Source: Talinum fruticosum
Taxonomy: Eukaryota > Streptophyta > Magnoliopsida > Caryophyllales > Talinaceae
Direction of reading: 5' to 3'
Length of the DNA stretch: 64,000 nucleotides
Assembly (NCBI GenBank): GCA_021018815.1
Contig: JAITYX010000079.1
Span: 992,001 to 1,056,000 of the forward strand
Shown: one piece after another, positions 1-13,260 of the stretch
How the letters are laid out: each line of letters opens with the position of its first letter
How positions within the stretch are numbered: position 1 is the stretch's first letter
Made by a program: the position numbers and the translations under genes
The notes under the pieces: generated by a model
Seen by the model: only the letters and a program-made list of their open reading frames with translations
The model's database searches: none
Told to the model about the DNA's origin: nothing

Positions 1-187
1 GGCTGCCCATCTTTTTCTTTCATTTCATTCTTCGCCATCCAATCGACTACTAGCATGACTGTATTTGGTTCTTAATGTCTAATCAACCCTGTGAGCAAAG
101 AAAAATTTTGAGGCTGAGAATACTGTCATTTTCTTTCCCATGAAAATTTGTGAATACCTTTTATAATCCTGTATTTATATGTCTTAG

Positions 188-1453
<1,266 letters not shown>

Positions 1454-1973
1454 GTATTAACAGGGCATCCTTGAGGCATTTGCTTGAACCATAGAATAAG
1501 TCAAGTTTAGATTATGTTCAAGCATCAGTACTTTTAAGTATCGAACTTCCTTCTTGAATGAAACAGAGACTTTCTGGTATCCAATTTTGTAGCTTGTTTG
1601 CGTTCTGTGGTACAATCGTAGTACATTTTTGCGGCTACATTTAGTCCAGTTCCTTCAATTTTCAGCTAAAATGGTGCAAAGTATATACTGGGATTGACCA
1701 AATGCGTTATGTCTCTTTGGAGACAGGGGAGGGGATAACTTGCTTTTTGTATGTTCGTTAAACAGAGTGTGGCAGAGGAGATGAAAAAAGTTACAAGATA
1801 GGAAACTTTTGGCATTTCTGAAAGAAGATATTATGTACAATCAAATTCACAAGCATTTTCCGGACCCAAAAATTTTAAAAAAATATTACTCTCCAAGGGA
1901 GCCAAAATGCCTGCATAAATTGGCAAGCTGAAAACATTGTCATTGGCTTCCAGCATTAACATCTGTTCCCATT
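1454..1973. other. Convergent 3' intergenic region
   Basis: This 520-bp stretch holds the 3' untranslated regions of two genes that face each other. I see no canonical AATAAA close enough to assign a poly(A) site. No other coding signal is visible. Confidence 0.6.
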
Positions 1974-4900
1974 TCATGTAAGAAGCACTACTTTGAGATC
2001 ATGGTTCCACGCCATTTCTGGTTTTAATTGCACAGCACAAAACAAGGCAGCCATCTGCAACCAGAGCAATGGCACTAGCATTATCCAACGAGAGAGAGAG
2101 AGAGAGAGAGGAAAGTGGGAATTGTGGAATACCATTGATAAGGCTGCACAAACAATGCCAAAGCCTTTTAAGTTAAAGGGTGCATTCTCTGATAGAAACC
2201 ACACTGGGAAGACGATGATTCACACGTCAGTTATAGGCTTTTAGATTAATTCAAGTGAAGAAACCCTCAGAAGATGACAGCTTACAAGTTAATGGAGTTA
2301 GTATGAGCGGGGATATGAAGGCTGCTATTGAGTCTACAGCAGCAACAAATCCTTGGGCCTTTCCCTGTAGTTATTCACAGAGATCAATCAATAACTAGAT
2401 AATGATTTCGATGCATGAAAGAAGTCATGAGCATAAGTAAAAAAAAGACCAAGTTTCTACTAACCTGATCATTTGAACTTGATGCCCTTGAAATCATAGC
2501 ACAGATCTGTAGATTTAACAATCCAGTGAACATAATGACTGAGGAGTGAGGAAGAGACAGTAATATTAAAAGCAGGAGGGGGGTTCAGCACTATAGATCA
2601 AAAGAAAATATGCTTTTCAACTCCATTTAAGCAGAACTTACAGAAGGTTTTACAAATCCATATGCAAGCCCAAGCGACAAACTAATGAATGGAAGCTGCA
2701 TTACAACAATCAGCAGAGATTAGTAGAATATTTAATGAGTTTTTTTTACTGTAACCAACTAGTAAATTTATATCTATATGCTGGAGTTTTGCCTCTGTAA
2801 GCACTTTTCTACAGTCTGCTCTGATTCAATCTTAAAAGCAGATGCAATTATAATTAACTAGTCCAAGCTCTTGGGGAAAGCGGGAGAGGGAACCTTGATA
2901 TGATCATTGAACTTACCCAAGATGCCCATGCCATGCTGTAGAAAAATGCCTGCGGTTTGAAATCAGGAACAGGTTGCATAAATCATCTAAACATATGTTC
3001 AAGATATGAGTGAAACACAGATTGACTCGGCAGAAAAGATAGGGCAGCTTACATAACTCACTGATGCAAGTAAACCCATGCACAACATCGCTTTCTCTCC
3101 AGCAAATGAACTCACTACTGGTACAATCAACATCTGCAGCCAAAGCCAAACTTTACATAACAATAACTGGAGCAGATAGACAAATGAAAGACTAACATAA
3201 AAAATAAAATAAAAAACGGAAAACAAACATGCCTGTGAAAAAACTGATCCAATCTGTACAACAATCAGCACTTCTGAAAATTTACTTTGGTCAAGATTAT
3301 AGGCTGCTTTCAGATACAGCTGCAAAGGGAAAAGCTTTTAGGTGTCTAAAAATCAAAGATAATGTATCCAAACAAAATTACATTCCAGCCACAATAAGGC
3401 TAACAGTTTGGCTATGTGTAATGGGAACATACCAATAGAATACTGCTGACGCCAGCCATACCAAACTCATAAAAGAACGAGATCAGGTAAACACCCCTAA
3501 GTGTAGGTCTGAGAAGAAAAGAGATCATTAATAACCAAAAATCTCTCTAATGATAGAAAGGCAATGGAAAGAGTTGTAGAAATGATTTTTTTACCTGGTA
3601 ATGACTGAATTTGCAGCATATCTAATAGACTGGTATCGTTCTCTTATAGGCTTAAAAAGGATGGACCAAGGTGACTCCTTCGCCATGGGCGCTCGTCTGA
3701 GAGTCTCAGTCACAAACAGCTGGATATAAACTGGGCAGAAGATTAAAAGAGCAATTGACAGCTGCAATGAGCAGAAAACGTAATCAATATGAGAAATGTC
3801 TACAAGATAATAGAAGTTTAAGACATTCCAAGGTGATAACATGCCTCAAAAATGTAGGCTCCATGAAAAAACCTTGCCAGTACACTTCCCATGATATGGG
3901 AAGCAGACATAACACCTGTAATCCAACTGAAGGCAGTAACTCTTTTGTCATCCTCGACTATATCTGCCTGTAAGAGAATGTAACCTTATTATTAGTAATT
4001 GACATCTGTGTCTTCTGCCAGATAGATAGAAACATTATCTTACTGCATAAGCAAGAGAAATGGAGAAAATGCTCCTCAGACTTAGAATGTTGGAAAGCGA
4101 ACGAATCACAAAGTATGCATAAACAAATCCTCTGGACTTGTGGATGGCAAGAACAGCTGCATGTAGCAAGATAAGGAAAAAGGTTATGTGGATCATGCTC
4201 AAAGTCATAAAACAGAACTCCCAGAGAAAACATTGTCAAAACATAAGTCCAACCAATGAAAGAGAGTAACATGCCAGGTCAAGTGCTTTAAAAGTTCACT
4301 AATTGTCCTAATGGAGGGTAAGGGAAGAGCATGAGAGAATATATATTAGGAGGAGGAGACTGCATACCGGCTGGGAAAATAGATGCAGATGAAGTTAAAA
4401 GGAGCAGAGGTTTCCGTCCATGTTCATCAGAGAGCTCACATAAGAGTGGAAGTACAGCGATCATTAGAAGGCTAGCAACCTGTAAAATGAAATGCTATAT
4501 GCTCAAAAGTACGGAAAGTATTTCAAAGGTGCTGAATACAGAATAAACAGAGTATAGAATGATTGGATAGCATCATGACATATACTACTACTACCCCCCC
4601 CACCCCACCCTCAAAAAACAAATCTAATGAAGGAAGAGGACGGGGGAACTTGGCCATTCCTTATATAAAGAAGATTCCTGGATATCTTTTTGGCACATAG
4701 CATAATACTAGCCTTGAAATATTCAAAATAAAAATTCAAAAAAATGAAAAATGTCTTTGTGAATCTCCCATAAACAACTCCTTTACTTATCAATCAATAT
4801 TGAGCAAGAGCCTGCTTTGATGGGATCCACACTAGAGTTGTTGTAGACATACATAATATGAGCCTTGAACATGAACTCAGAATAAATGACTCAACATCTT

Positions 4901-5338
4901 TCAGTTCAAATTATGATTCAAGATCCTGATCGTCTCTAACTGAGGATCATATGAAAAAGACAAATGCAGGCAACAGATTATCTTAGACTTCCAAATTATT
5001 AATCAGGCACATAAAAAATATGAACTCGTCACCACACAAGAGATGAGTACTTAATCCTCAAAAACAGGATAACTAAGTCAACACATACACAATAAAGCAT
5101 AAGGAGGGAAACAGATTATTACAGTCTGATGAAGATTATTGAGGTAAAGAGCCTCAGAGCAAGCAGCCTTTCCAGGACACAATGCTGTTGTAATCACATC
5201 CTCTAGAAATGGAACAGAGAGTTCAACCGCAATCCCATGGATGAACAATGGCACCAGCAGATGTAGTAACAGCCTTATATGCCTCAACATCCTTAAATCT
5301 CTCATTGTCTCGAAGCTCTGAAATAGTTCCCCCTCCAT
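1974..5338 (-). CDS. Major facilitator superfamily transporter, hippocampus-abundant-transcript / tetracycline-resistance-like
   Basis: A multi-pass membrane carrier of the plant group related to bacterial tetracycline exporters; the substrate is unknown. Fourteen exons join in frame: 5123-5338, 4368-4479, 4044-4156, 3845-3967, 3595-3761, 3433-3508, 3233-3319, 3062-3133, 2917-2949, 2642-2695, 2465-2506, 2286-2364, 2133-2203 and 1974-2054. The product is 441 residues from the Met at 5338 or 430 from the Met at 5305, usual for the family; I cannot settle the start. Exon 2 carries the MFS signature between helices 2 and 3 (LCELSDEHGRKP). Other family blocks are YLKAAYNLDQSKFSEVL, SSFAGEKAMLCMGLL, GKAQGFVAAVDSIAA and LSENAPFNLKGFG. 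The introns after exons 4 and 7 begin with GC rather than GT (GAG|gcatgt, CAG|gcatgt). No frame break is seen, so this is probably a working gene. Confidence 0.9.
2090..2111. repeat. (GA)11 microsatellite
   Basis: A perfect dinucleotide run inside the last intron of the MFS gene. On the gene strand it reads (TC)n upstream of the 3' splice site, so it may serve as polypyrimidine sequence. Confidence 0.9.
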
Positions 5339-5377
5339 CTGTTTCCTCTTTTCCTGGGAATTCAGATGATGATACAA

Positions 5378-6330
5378 TTATGCTCATTCCTTATGCAAGG
5401 GGAAAAGAGGATTAATGTCAGTTAGAAACTCAATGATATAGAAGACCATTCAAAGTAACTTCACAAAACTTATTCTGATTGATTCAAACAGCGCACAATA
5501 AAATAGTGCTTTAGAGCCGTGCCTTGAAATGATCAAATGGGTTGAAGACAATAACTGAGTTTTCCCCATTTATATTTATATATAAAAATATTCAGGATAA
5601 AAGAATAAGAAAATTGGGAAGAACATTTAATTCTTCATTTGGTCATTTACGACTTAAAACTGGTCATGAGTCAATTTTGTAAAAGCAGTATCTGGGATGA
5701 TTTAGGAGGGTATGTCCACTGAAGTGCAATAACTCTACTTGTTGATTTGATTGGTAAAATAATTAGGCTGCTTACCGCCCCCCACCCCCGGGCGGGTAGA
5801 AAGGGTGGCTTCAGGTAATTGATGAGAAAACAAGCAAATAACTTATTTTTCCTTGGTGATAATTTTTCTTACTTCGGAAACCGTCAAGACATAACATTGA
5901 ACTCAAAGGAAAGTCTTGGTAATTTCTGAATTTATGTAAACAAAAACACAATGAAGTCTTAATACTGTAGTGATCTGTTATTTTTATAAGGAAAAAAAGC
6001 TATCATGAAAATAACAATAATAATAATTAAATAAAAGGAAGAATCAGCTAGCTGGCATTTTCATAAATAATTTAGCAAGCAAAGGCAACCAGGTCCGAAT
6101 TATCAGATAAAACATGCCTTAACGGGGGAATTTGCAGACTGATTCCTTACTAAACCCAAATAAATTAACAAAAGAAAAATAAAATAAAATAAAACTTTTG
6201 CTTCAAAATCCTTATTCAGAAGAGTTGTAGTGGGACATCATCGCCTGCAATTGAGGTGCTGCAACATTTCTCAAACTAAATTGGACATTTTTACTTTATC
6301 GACCGCAATTAACAGAGGCTAATCTGAAGA
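5378..6330. other. Upstream region of the MFS gene
   Basis: About 950 bp of AT-rich sequence lies 5' of the MFS gene, with an isolated short G/C run near 5777-5792. The promoter should lie here, but I cannot place a convincing TATA box. No coding region is recognised. Confidence 0.4.
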
Positions 6331-6366
6331 GGCGTTAGAAATCTGGAAACTTTCAGGCCTAAAAAC

Positions 6367-6752
6367 GTGGCTTTATCACATGCTATGCTGTTTATTTTGG
6401 TCCTAATCTCATATCTTGGCGTTCTAAAAAGCAACCCACATTCTTCAAATCATCCACACTTTGGCTTCGCAAGCTTTTGTTTGATGTTGGTATCATCCTT
6501 GCCACTCCTTTGCGATTATATTGTGACAATATCAGTGCTACATATATGATCGTCAATCCGGTCAATCACGACCGTAGCAAACATATAGTTGTGGATTATC
6601 ACTTTGTTCGAAAAAGGGTTGCTGATGGAGATCTCGTTGTGCGATATATTCCTACTACTTCTCAAATTGCGGATATTTTCACTAAAGGGCCGTCATCTCA
6701 ACAGTTTCAGTTTCATAAGTCCAAGTTGTCCGTGCATCCCCGATCGGCTTGA
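6367..6752 (+). pseudogene. Ty1/copia polyprotein fragment, C-terminal RNase H region
   Basis: An open stretch of about 128 codons ends at TGA 6750-6752. It carries the typical copia RNase H end: YFGPNLISWRSKKQP, LYCDNISATYM, DRSKHIVVDYHFVRKRV and TSQIADIFTKG. Between the SWRSKKQP and LWLRKLL blocks the usual EAEYRA segment is missing, so an internal deletion of roughly 15 codons has occurred. Gag, protease, integrase and most of reverse transcriptase are absent. It is a dead 3' remnant of a retrotransposon. Confidence 0.85.
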
Positions 6753-6890
6753 GAGGGCGTAATAGAGTATTAGAGATATTATTGTACATAAAATAATTGT
6801 AAATTATTTTTCTGTATTATCTTCTATATATATAGAATGTCGGACTCCCATATTGGGTGAGTCATTCCGTCATTATCTTTCACACAATTA
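6753..6890 (+). mobile_element. Remnant of the 3' LTR of the copia fragment
   Basis: Directly after the RNase H stop comes a purine stretch (gagaggg) like a polypurine tract, followed by an AT-rich block with a TATA-like run. This is the position expected for a 3' LTR. No paired 5' LTR is in the window and the outer edge is uncertain. Confidence 0.45.
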
Positions 6891-7176
6891 AATATCTAAA
6901 TTGGCAAATTGCAAATGCCCACAAGCTAAACGAAGCAACCAATGACACGCAGAAAAAGAATTGGGAAAATTTGGGGAGAATTTAGACGGTAATTCCAGCA
7001 TGAAAAATTTACCTTTAGCTAGCGTAAGCCGAACGACACATCCCGAAAGCATGATTCAGAGTAAGCTGAGGGCGAGAGCAATTTGAATTTTGAAATCCTA
7101 GTAGTGTGAATTAGTAAAATCAATTGAATGCTCGAAGAGTGAATTGGTACATTGTGCGATCGACATCGATTGCCGA

Positions 7177-7850
7177 GAGCATTCCCAATGCTAATCTAGA
7201 ATTTACATCTATTGATGGGCCTACATCTCCATCTAATCAAAAATTCCATTTTTTCTCTCTCATTTCTTTCACTTTCACAGTATCTTAAATTTAGATCTTA
7301 AAATAAATTTTTTTATTGGGATCTATATTTAACATATATTTAATTATTTTTATTATTAAACTTTTGTTATAATTTATTTTTATAAGTTGTGAAATAATTT
7401 GCATAATTTTTAGAGTATCAAATAATTATTTTACAATACCAAATTTAATAAAAAAATCTAATTTATAATATACTACATTTATAATTTTCACACATATTAT
7501 AAAAAAATACTATTCAAAAGTTCGACAAAATAATAAAAATTTGCCTTTAGAAAAAACAAAAATAATTTCTAATTTTCACCCATAGTATTAAAAAATAAAT
7601 TTTTATTTTTATTAAAAAAATTACATATATAATTTTTCACTTTATATTGAGCACTCAAATGTTTAAAAAAAAAAAACAAAATTTAACATCACAAATTTAT
7701 TTGTAAAAAAAAGATGAGGTGGAAAGAAAAAAAAGAATCTGAGGGGTTCATATCCATTTTGCACTTCCCAAGTAAAGGAACTAACAATGGGAAGAGGTGA
7801 GGGACTTGGGGACCTAATGGTGGATCTCTAATCCACCATTGGGGGTGCTC
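7177..7850. mobile_element. MITE-like non-autonomous DNA element
   Basis: The left edge reads GAGCATTCCCAATGC and the right edge, reverse complemented, reads GAGCACCCCCAATGG, an imperfect terminal inverted repeat. The interior is about 670 bp of very AT-rich DNA without coding capacity. I could not see a target site duplication, so the exact ends and superfamily are open. Confidence 0.45.
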
Positions 7851-8442
7851 TGAGGTGATTTTTAGCAGGCTATGGAGAAAAATAAAGGTCATTTCAAAAA
7901 TTTTAAAAATTTTTAATAAAAATTTATGTTAGATAAAATAATAAGAAAATAAATAGCAACAATATCCATTAAAGCACCTTTTGTCCTTGAAGAAATAAAT
8001 ATGTTTTCATACCTTTTCATCTCATTGTATCAATATTCCCTCTTTTGCCCTGGGATTAAATACATAAAAATTAATTACTTGGATTCTTAGTTTCAATCCT
8101 TGCTCCCACTTTGAGAAATTTTGTATATAAGTATGAAAAATATCAAATTTGACATCCTAATGTCATGTATATCTGAGAATCTGGTCTGAAACAGAGTTCC
8201 CTAAGCCTCTGTACTCCTACCATCTTTCTGAGCTAGTTTTGCACTAATATAAAATGGCTCATCTATCAAAATAACCGATTAACAAAAGAGTTGTGATCAT
8301 TTTTCTTGCAAGACGAAACTCAATGCATGGCCTGGTAACAGAGTTTCTCTGGGCATTTACACAACCTATGCCACATCAAATGTACACACTAATATTTCTA
8401 GAAAGACACTAAGTCATGAGGAGCAAAAATCCCATACCTCAG
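7851..8442. other. Intergenic AT-rich sequence
   Basis: I see no gene, RNA or clear repeat here. Confidence 0.4.
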
Positions 8443-8924
8443 TGTTGGATGATGTCCCAAAATTTCATGTTTTAGGTAAAATTATTTCCCTATAAAATTG
8501 GGTATCCTAAATCTAATTGTATTCAGATAAGAGTTTGTTTCATATTTGTATTAGATAATTGTTACCTATTAAAATTAGGAGTAGGAGTTTTAGTAAGTTT
8601 TAGAGATTCTCTTAGGTTAGGATTTCTTTTCTATTTAAAAAGGGTTGACCTTGAAGAGTGTTGTGAGATTAGAATATCTCGGGTTTGGGAAGATCTCTGG
8701 GTTTGAGATCGTTCTTGTACTCCGTCATAATAGTGAAATCATTGTGCTTGTGTTGTTCGTGGTTTTTCCCGATTTGGATTTTCCACGTTAAATTCTTGTC
8801 TCGTTCCTCTTTTTCAATTTCCATCTAATTTCTTGATATTCTTCTTGTCATCCTAAATCACTTCCGCATCTTTGCTCTAACTCCACCTAACAAGTAAGGT
8901 TTAAAGTGGGGTTAATTCCTAACA
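8443..8924 (+). mobile_element. Solo LTR, copia-like
   Basis: The stretch begins TGTTGGATGATG and ends TTCCTAACA, the TG...CA ends of an LTR. Inside are a TATA-like TTCTATTTAAAAAGG and the phrase GTTCTTGTACTCC followed by GTGAAATC, typical of R/U5 in plant copia LTRs. An earlier CCTAACA at 8886-8892 could instead be the end. No primer binding site, coding region or second LTR is present, and no clear 5-bp target duplication is seen. Confidence 0.55.
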
Positions 8925-9008
8925 CCCACCATATATTTCAGATGAATCCCCTGTGATGATTAGTTGTGTGAATCATGAAAGTATAATGACCACGTGTTAT
9001 TTCCTGAA

Positions 9009-12000
9009 TCATGGTAGCCGTGTAAAGACAACCATTATCCCAACCTTCCTTGTACTTACTAAAAGGTGTCCACTATGTTTCTCACCTTCATCTCCAGGCC
9101 ATGGCATCCCAGAGCTTTTCATCTTGCTTTTAAGCTCTTCCACCTAATAAATCAAAAATTTAATCATAATATACCAAGTAGCGCAAGGTAACAACCTAAA
9201 CTAGGCGTGGATGCTTGTCAACAATTCTGTTTCATCATTTAGAAAGTATTGAGAGGCAGGAACAAAATAAAAGATATAATTTGCCTAATAAAGTTAGCTG
9301 ACTAATTGAACAACACTATGATCATAACTACTAAGAAGGTTCTCTTTAGTAATCCCGTCCTCATTTTAGTTTTTTCTACTAAATGCTGATGTCAAAGTCA
9401 CTTTTGATGTCATCAAGTAATGCCAGAATAAAAAATAGTATTAAGTCAACATTGATTCTTATTGAGAATAATAGATCTACTGGAGTCCCTTTGACAATAC
9501 CTGATAGCTGACAGCATCATCAGAGCAGGTTTTATGCAGTTTTTTCTGCCATTCCTCCATTAGTTCCGGCCTTGCAATGATTGCATCTCTGCAGTTACAA
9601 ATTATCTGAAATAGGGACATAAGTGCCAGTAAATCTGAAAGGCATAACAGCAAGGAAATATAGGGTATCCAGCAGCCACATTAACCTGACTGACCAGAGT
9701 TTCATCCGTGGTTCTATGTTCAGTCGCCCTTGCCACCGTAACCAACAGTTGACATTATCAGCTATACAGGTTATCGGTATTTGTGGCTGGCTTCTGTACA
9801 TATTCTGCAAAGAATCTCTAAGCATATCTTGAGCTACTTATCTCACTACAAAAAAAAAGGAAAACTTGCATCAATTAGAGAACAATCTGAATATAACGCA
9901 ATCATAAGATTCAAAATGATCTTCCACACAGGTTCCACATACCGTTGGGAAAAATGTGAAGCATTGGACTGCGGATGAGCACACACCCCCCAAAAAAAAA
10001 AAAAAAAAAAGAGGACCGCTACAAGATACAATAAGGTTTGATGCTATCTGCCTATACTCAAGATAATTATCAACTATTAAGTAGAAATCCTGAACGGTAA
10101 ACTTTGAAACCCTCCCTCACTTTTTATATAACCTTACAAACCTGAGTACCCCATAAAAGAAATTAGATTTCACAGTGAATAACTCACTAACTCTAAACAC
10201 AGTTCCTCGAGAAAACATCAACTGTACAACCCAAGTTTTTAACAGTGAGTAGAGCCCGCAGAGAGACTACGGTGTGTTTTCATTTACCAACTCACTGTGT
10301 ATACTTAAGAAAATATTGAATCTGTTTTTTAATTCCTGCTTTTCCCCATCTATTCTAAGCTTGAATGTGTAAGAGAATCTCACTTTCAGATTTGGAAGGC
10401 ATTTGGTCCTTTACTTCACTGCATGACTTGCTTTCATCAATCTTCCTTGAATTTCCTGTACGAAAGCAGCCTTAGCTACCTCTTGCTACAGTTCTCCTCG
10501 AGCAGCCTGATATTCCTCCTGCACAATATAACTTACATGTTCACCTTTAGGGAATTAACCACAGGTACACTCTTCATAGCTTAACAAGAGCTAGGATCTG
10601 CTTACTTGCTGATTTTCAGGTAAGCAGAAGCACCAGTAATGCATCTAAAGTATAATTAAAGGTCAATTGTTAAAGAAGATTCACAATCCTACAGAACTAT
10701 CCTACGTTTCTCCAAATGTAGCCTCCTTTGTATTCTGATGACGGCCTCTTCATCAGCATCCCCAATTCCACATTACCTAGCATTTAAGTAAGACATTGCT
10801 ATTTCACTGGCATGTGTTATACTAGATTGTAAGTTGTATTAACTCAACTTTCAAAAGATAATACACAAAGTTATGAACAGAATGACCTGCACAAAAGGGT
10901 GAAGAGCAGACTGTAGACGCAGAGAAAAATAGAAGGTTAGACCATACTGGTGAATTTGGGTGGAACACCTATTCCCCACCAAGAATAAACACGAACCAAA
11001 AGTAAGTTATACTGATGAATTGTATTCTCAGAGCCACTGTTTAATATTTAATTCCTTGACTTTGGCCTCCAATAAGCAGAAATATCTAACTTTTCTTGCT
11101 TGGAGTATACATTTGTTTATCCTTTCCCATCGATCTTCATGAAGTAGATTCTGACTTAAGAACTAATCTCACATAGTTCTCCACTTCATCCTTGAACATA
11201 ACACGGGAGGGGATTTCAAAACAAAAGGTTCGTAAAACATATCATGAAACTACAAATTAAAGAAATATAACAGAAGGGAAATCATTTACCATATATCACA
11301 GGCTTCATTGAATATAAGAAACTGGATAGCTTGCAATATTGCGGGATCATCCATCTTTAAACTATTGCTAGATTGGCAATACAAAGATAAACCAAGTCAA
11401 AGCTAATCACAAAAGAACTAACTCAATATAGTCACAAGAGGGATAAGCTATCGTTACGGAACAGAAAGCAGTTGTTCAAAGAATGCTGAACTTGCTTACC
11501 TTTTGAAGTGTTCAAAGTTAATGTTTGCCTTTCATTTAAGTGTTCTGCTATATTCTTGTGTGCTCCAATTCCATCATGCCCACATGAGGTAAGTACCCAT
11601 TTTCTGAATACATATGTTTGGGCGGGGCGGGGCGGGGCGGGGCGGGGGAAGGAGGGGATTGCTACGAACAGAGTTGTACTTAAACAGAGTAATTAAATCA
11701 AAGACAGCAATGATGATGAAATTACCCTTGGAAATTATCATGTAATCCCGCACAATAAAGTACCCATAGTGCTGTCACTACTATTAGTCTCCAATCCCGT
11801 GTCACCACCTTGTTGATACATTGTGGTGTGACACAATAGGAGAACACGTATTTAGAAATAAAAATTTGAAACTAATAGGAATTTGGTTTCTAAATTCAAA
11901 ATTTGAGACCAAAATCTGAAACTGATAGGCAACCGGCTTCTAAACCCATTCTGCTGTGAGTACATATGGCTTACTGCATCCCATTTATGTAGAGTGATCT

Positions 12001-13000
12001 AAGTTTCTTAAGTCCAAACTATGAATTTAAAAAATCAATTCTAGATAATTCACTCCAGTTCTAGATATATACATGTTTCAATATGTCCATCAAGTTTCAA
12101 TTTTTCTGCTCTCATGAAACCAATTAGGAGAACATGATTGTGGACAACTACTATACTTAGTGAACCCTGTTCAGTGGGTTAGGCGAGCTTAAGATGTCCT
12201 TAACAATAATATTGGAGGGCAATCACATAAAACAAGAAGTAATAGTACAAGTATAATGTACACAAGGGTCTTCGTAGGTCTGATCAAGAAATAATAATTA
12301 AAAAAATTACAAAATGTATGGACACCCACAAGTCCGCAACCTAAGCTTTGTCCCCAAGCGAGACGAACGCATTTTATAATCCAATTCAACATTGTGCAAG
12401 ACCATTTCATGCGATCTTATTGAGAGGGCATTAACAATTGACAAATCAATCATAAAATGTGTATACGAATTGAACTAGTACAAAACTATAAATGTTGAAT
12501 CTATGCTCCATTTGCATCCTTGAAACTAGGTAATAAATAAACGCTTTCCTAGAGCAAATTTCCAAAAATGAATCAAAACATCCAAAATGATTCGGACATC
12601 CATGACAATTATTAATCAAATCTTTGAAAAAAGGCAAAAATTTTTCAATGAAGAAGCATATTATCGAAGTAATATACAATCAGAAGGGACTAGGAAGGTT
12701 AATTTACTCGCCACTATCGCAAACGTTCTGCATCTCAGTTTACCAAAACCCAAACCACGTTCCATATACCCAGGCTTTATCTTCCCTTCCAGAGTACTTC
12801 GCGAAATCACTCCACAAATCGCAAACCCTAATTCCCGCAAGGAGAGTAACCCGGGGTTCGGATTGGTCGTCTACGATGGAGACGAACTTTCTAGGGCAAC
12901 GAACTACAGCGCGGCCGCGGGAAGCATCAGGGAAGACGAGTGCTTATTGCCTAGTCGTTGCAGGATTCGGAGAGGGGCGGATGAATTTTAGGGTTTCGGC
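9009..13000 (-). pseudogene. GWD-like pseudogene, unit A
   Basis: Fragments of alpha-glucan, water dikinase, the plastid enzyme that phosphorylates starch, appear in order on the - strand. After a first exon (about 13.0-12.6 kb) come a CBM45 piece (GHDGIGAHKN, about 11.5 kb) and EEYQAARGEL-stop-QEVAKAAFVQEI (about 10.45-10.53 kb). Next are LIMSTVGYGGKGD and DETLV in different frames (about 9.7-9.8 kb), then ARPELMEEWQKKLH (9501-9590), ALLDDIKSDFDIS (about 9385-9425) and VEELKSKMKSSGMPWPGDEG (9143 downward). The last matches the segment just before the GWD C-terminal nucleotide-binding domain. Large parts, including the phosphohistidine region, were not found. Stops and frame changes make it non-functional. 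Exon edges are approximate. Confidence 0.8.
11620..11655 (+). repeat. (GGGGC)n pentanucleotide run
   Basis: Consecutive GGGGC units on the + strand, extended by further G runs. More than four G-runs with one-base loops fit the sequence rule for a G-quadruplex. It lies next to the CBM45 exon fragment of unit A. Confidence 0.85.
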
Positions 13001-13149
13001 AGGAATCGGCCGCTGTGAGGGCGGTGGCGAGGAAGAGAGAAAATGAGGGAGGGTGAAAGTCGCGGGAGGATTTGGAGCGAGAAGGATGAGGAGAGAGAAG
13101 TGAGATGGTTCAAGACTAAAAGGTTGAAGAGAAAAGGGAAGGAGAGGGA

Positions 13150-13260
13150 CGCATTTATAGATATAGCCGTTGTCATTGACCCATGTAGGACCCGCGTACA
13201 ACACAGGGACCGACCTGCTTATAATACACGCTCTCACCGCGCGTAGGACATACGCCATTT
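13150..13260 (-). promoter_or_regulatory. Promoter of GWD-like unit A
   Basis: Read on the - strand, GGCGTAT and GCGTGTATTAT are followed by GACAACGGCTATATCTATAAATGCG and a pyrimidine-rich leader. The TATA box is TATAAAT. The same order of elements lies upstream of units D and E on the + strand. Confidence 0.65.

Noticed and set aside
1974..2244. + strand frame of 83 residues (1993-2244)
   Set aside because: It is the antisense shadow of the last two exons of the MFS gene.
12587..13258. Several overlapping 60-140 residue frames near 13 kb
   Set aside because: They lie in the promoter and leader of unit A, on both strands, and are not conserved in units D and E.
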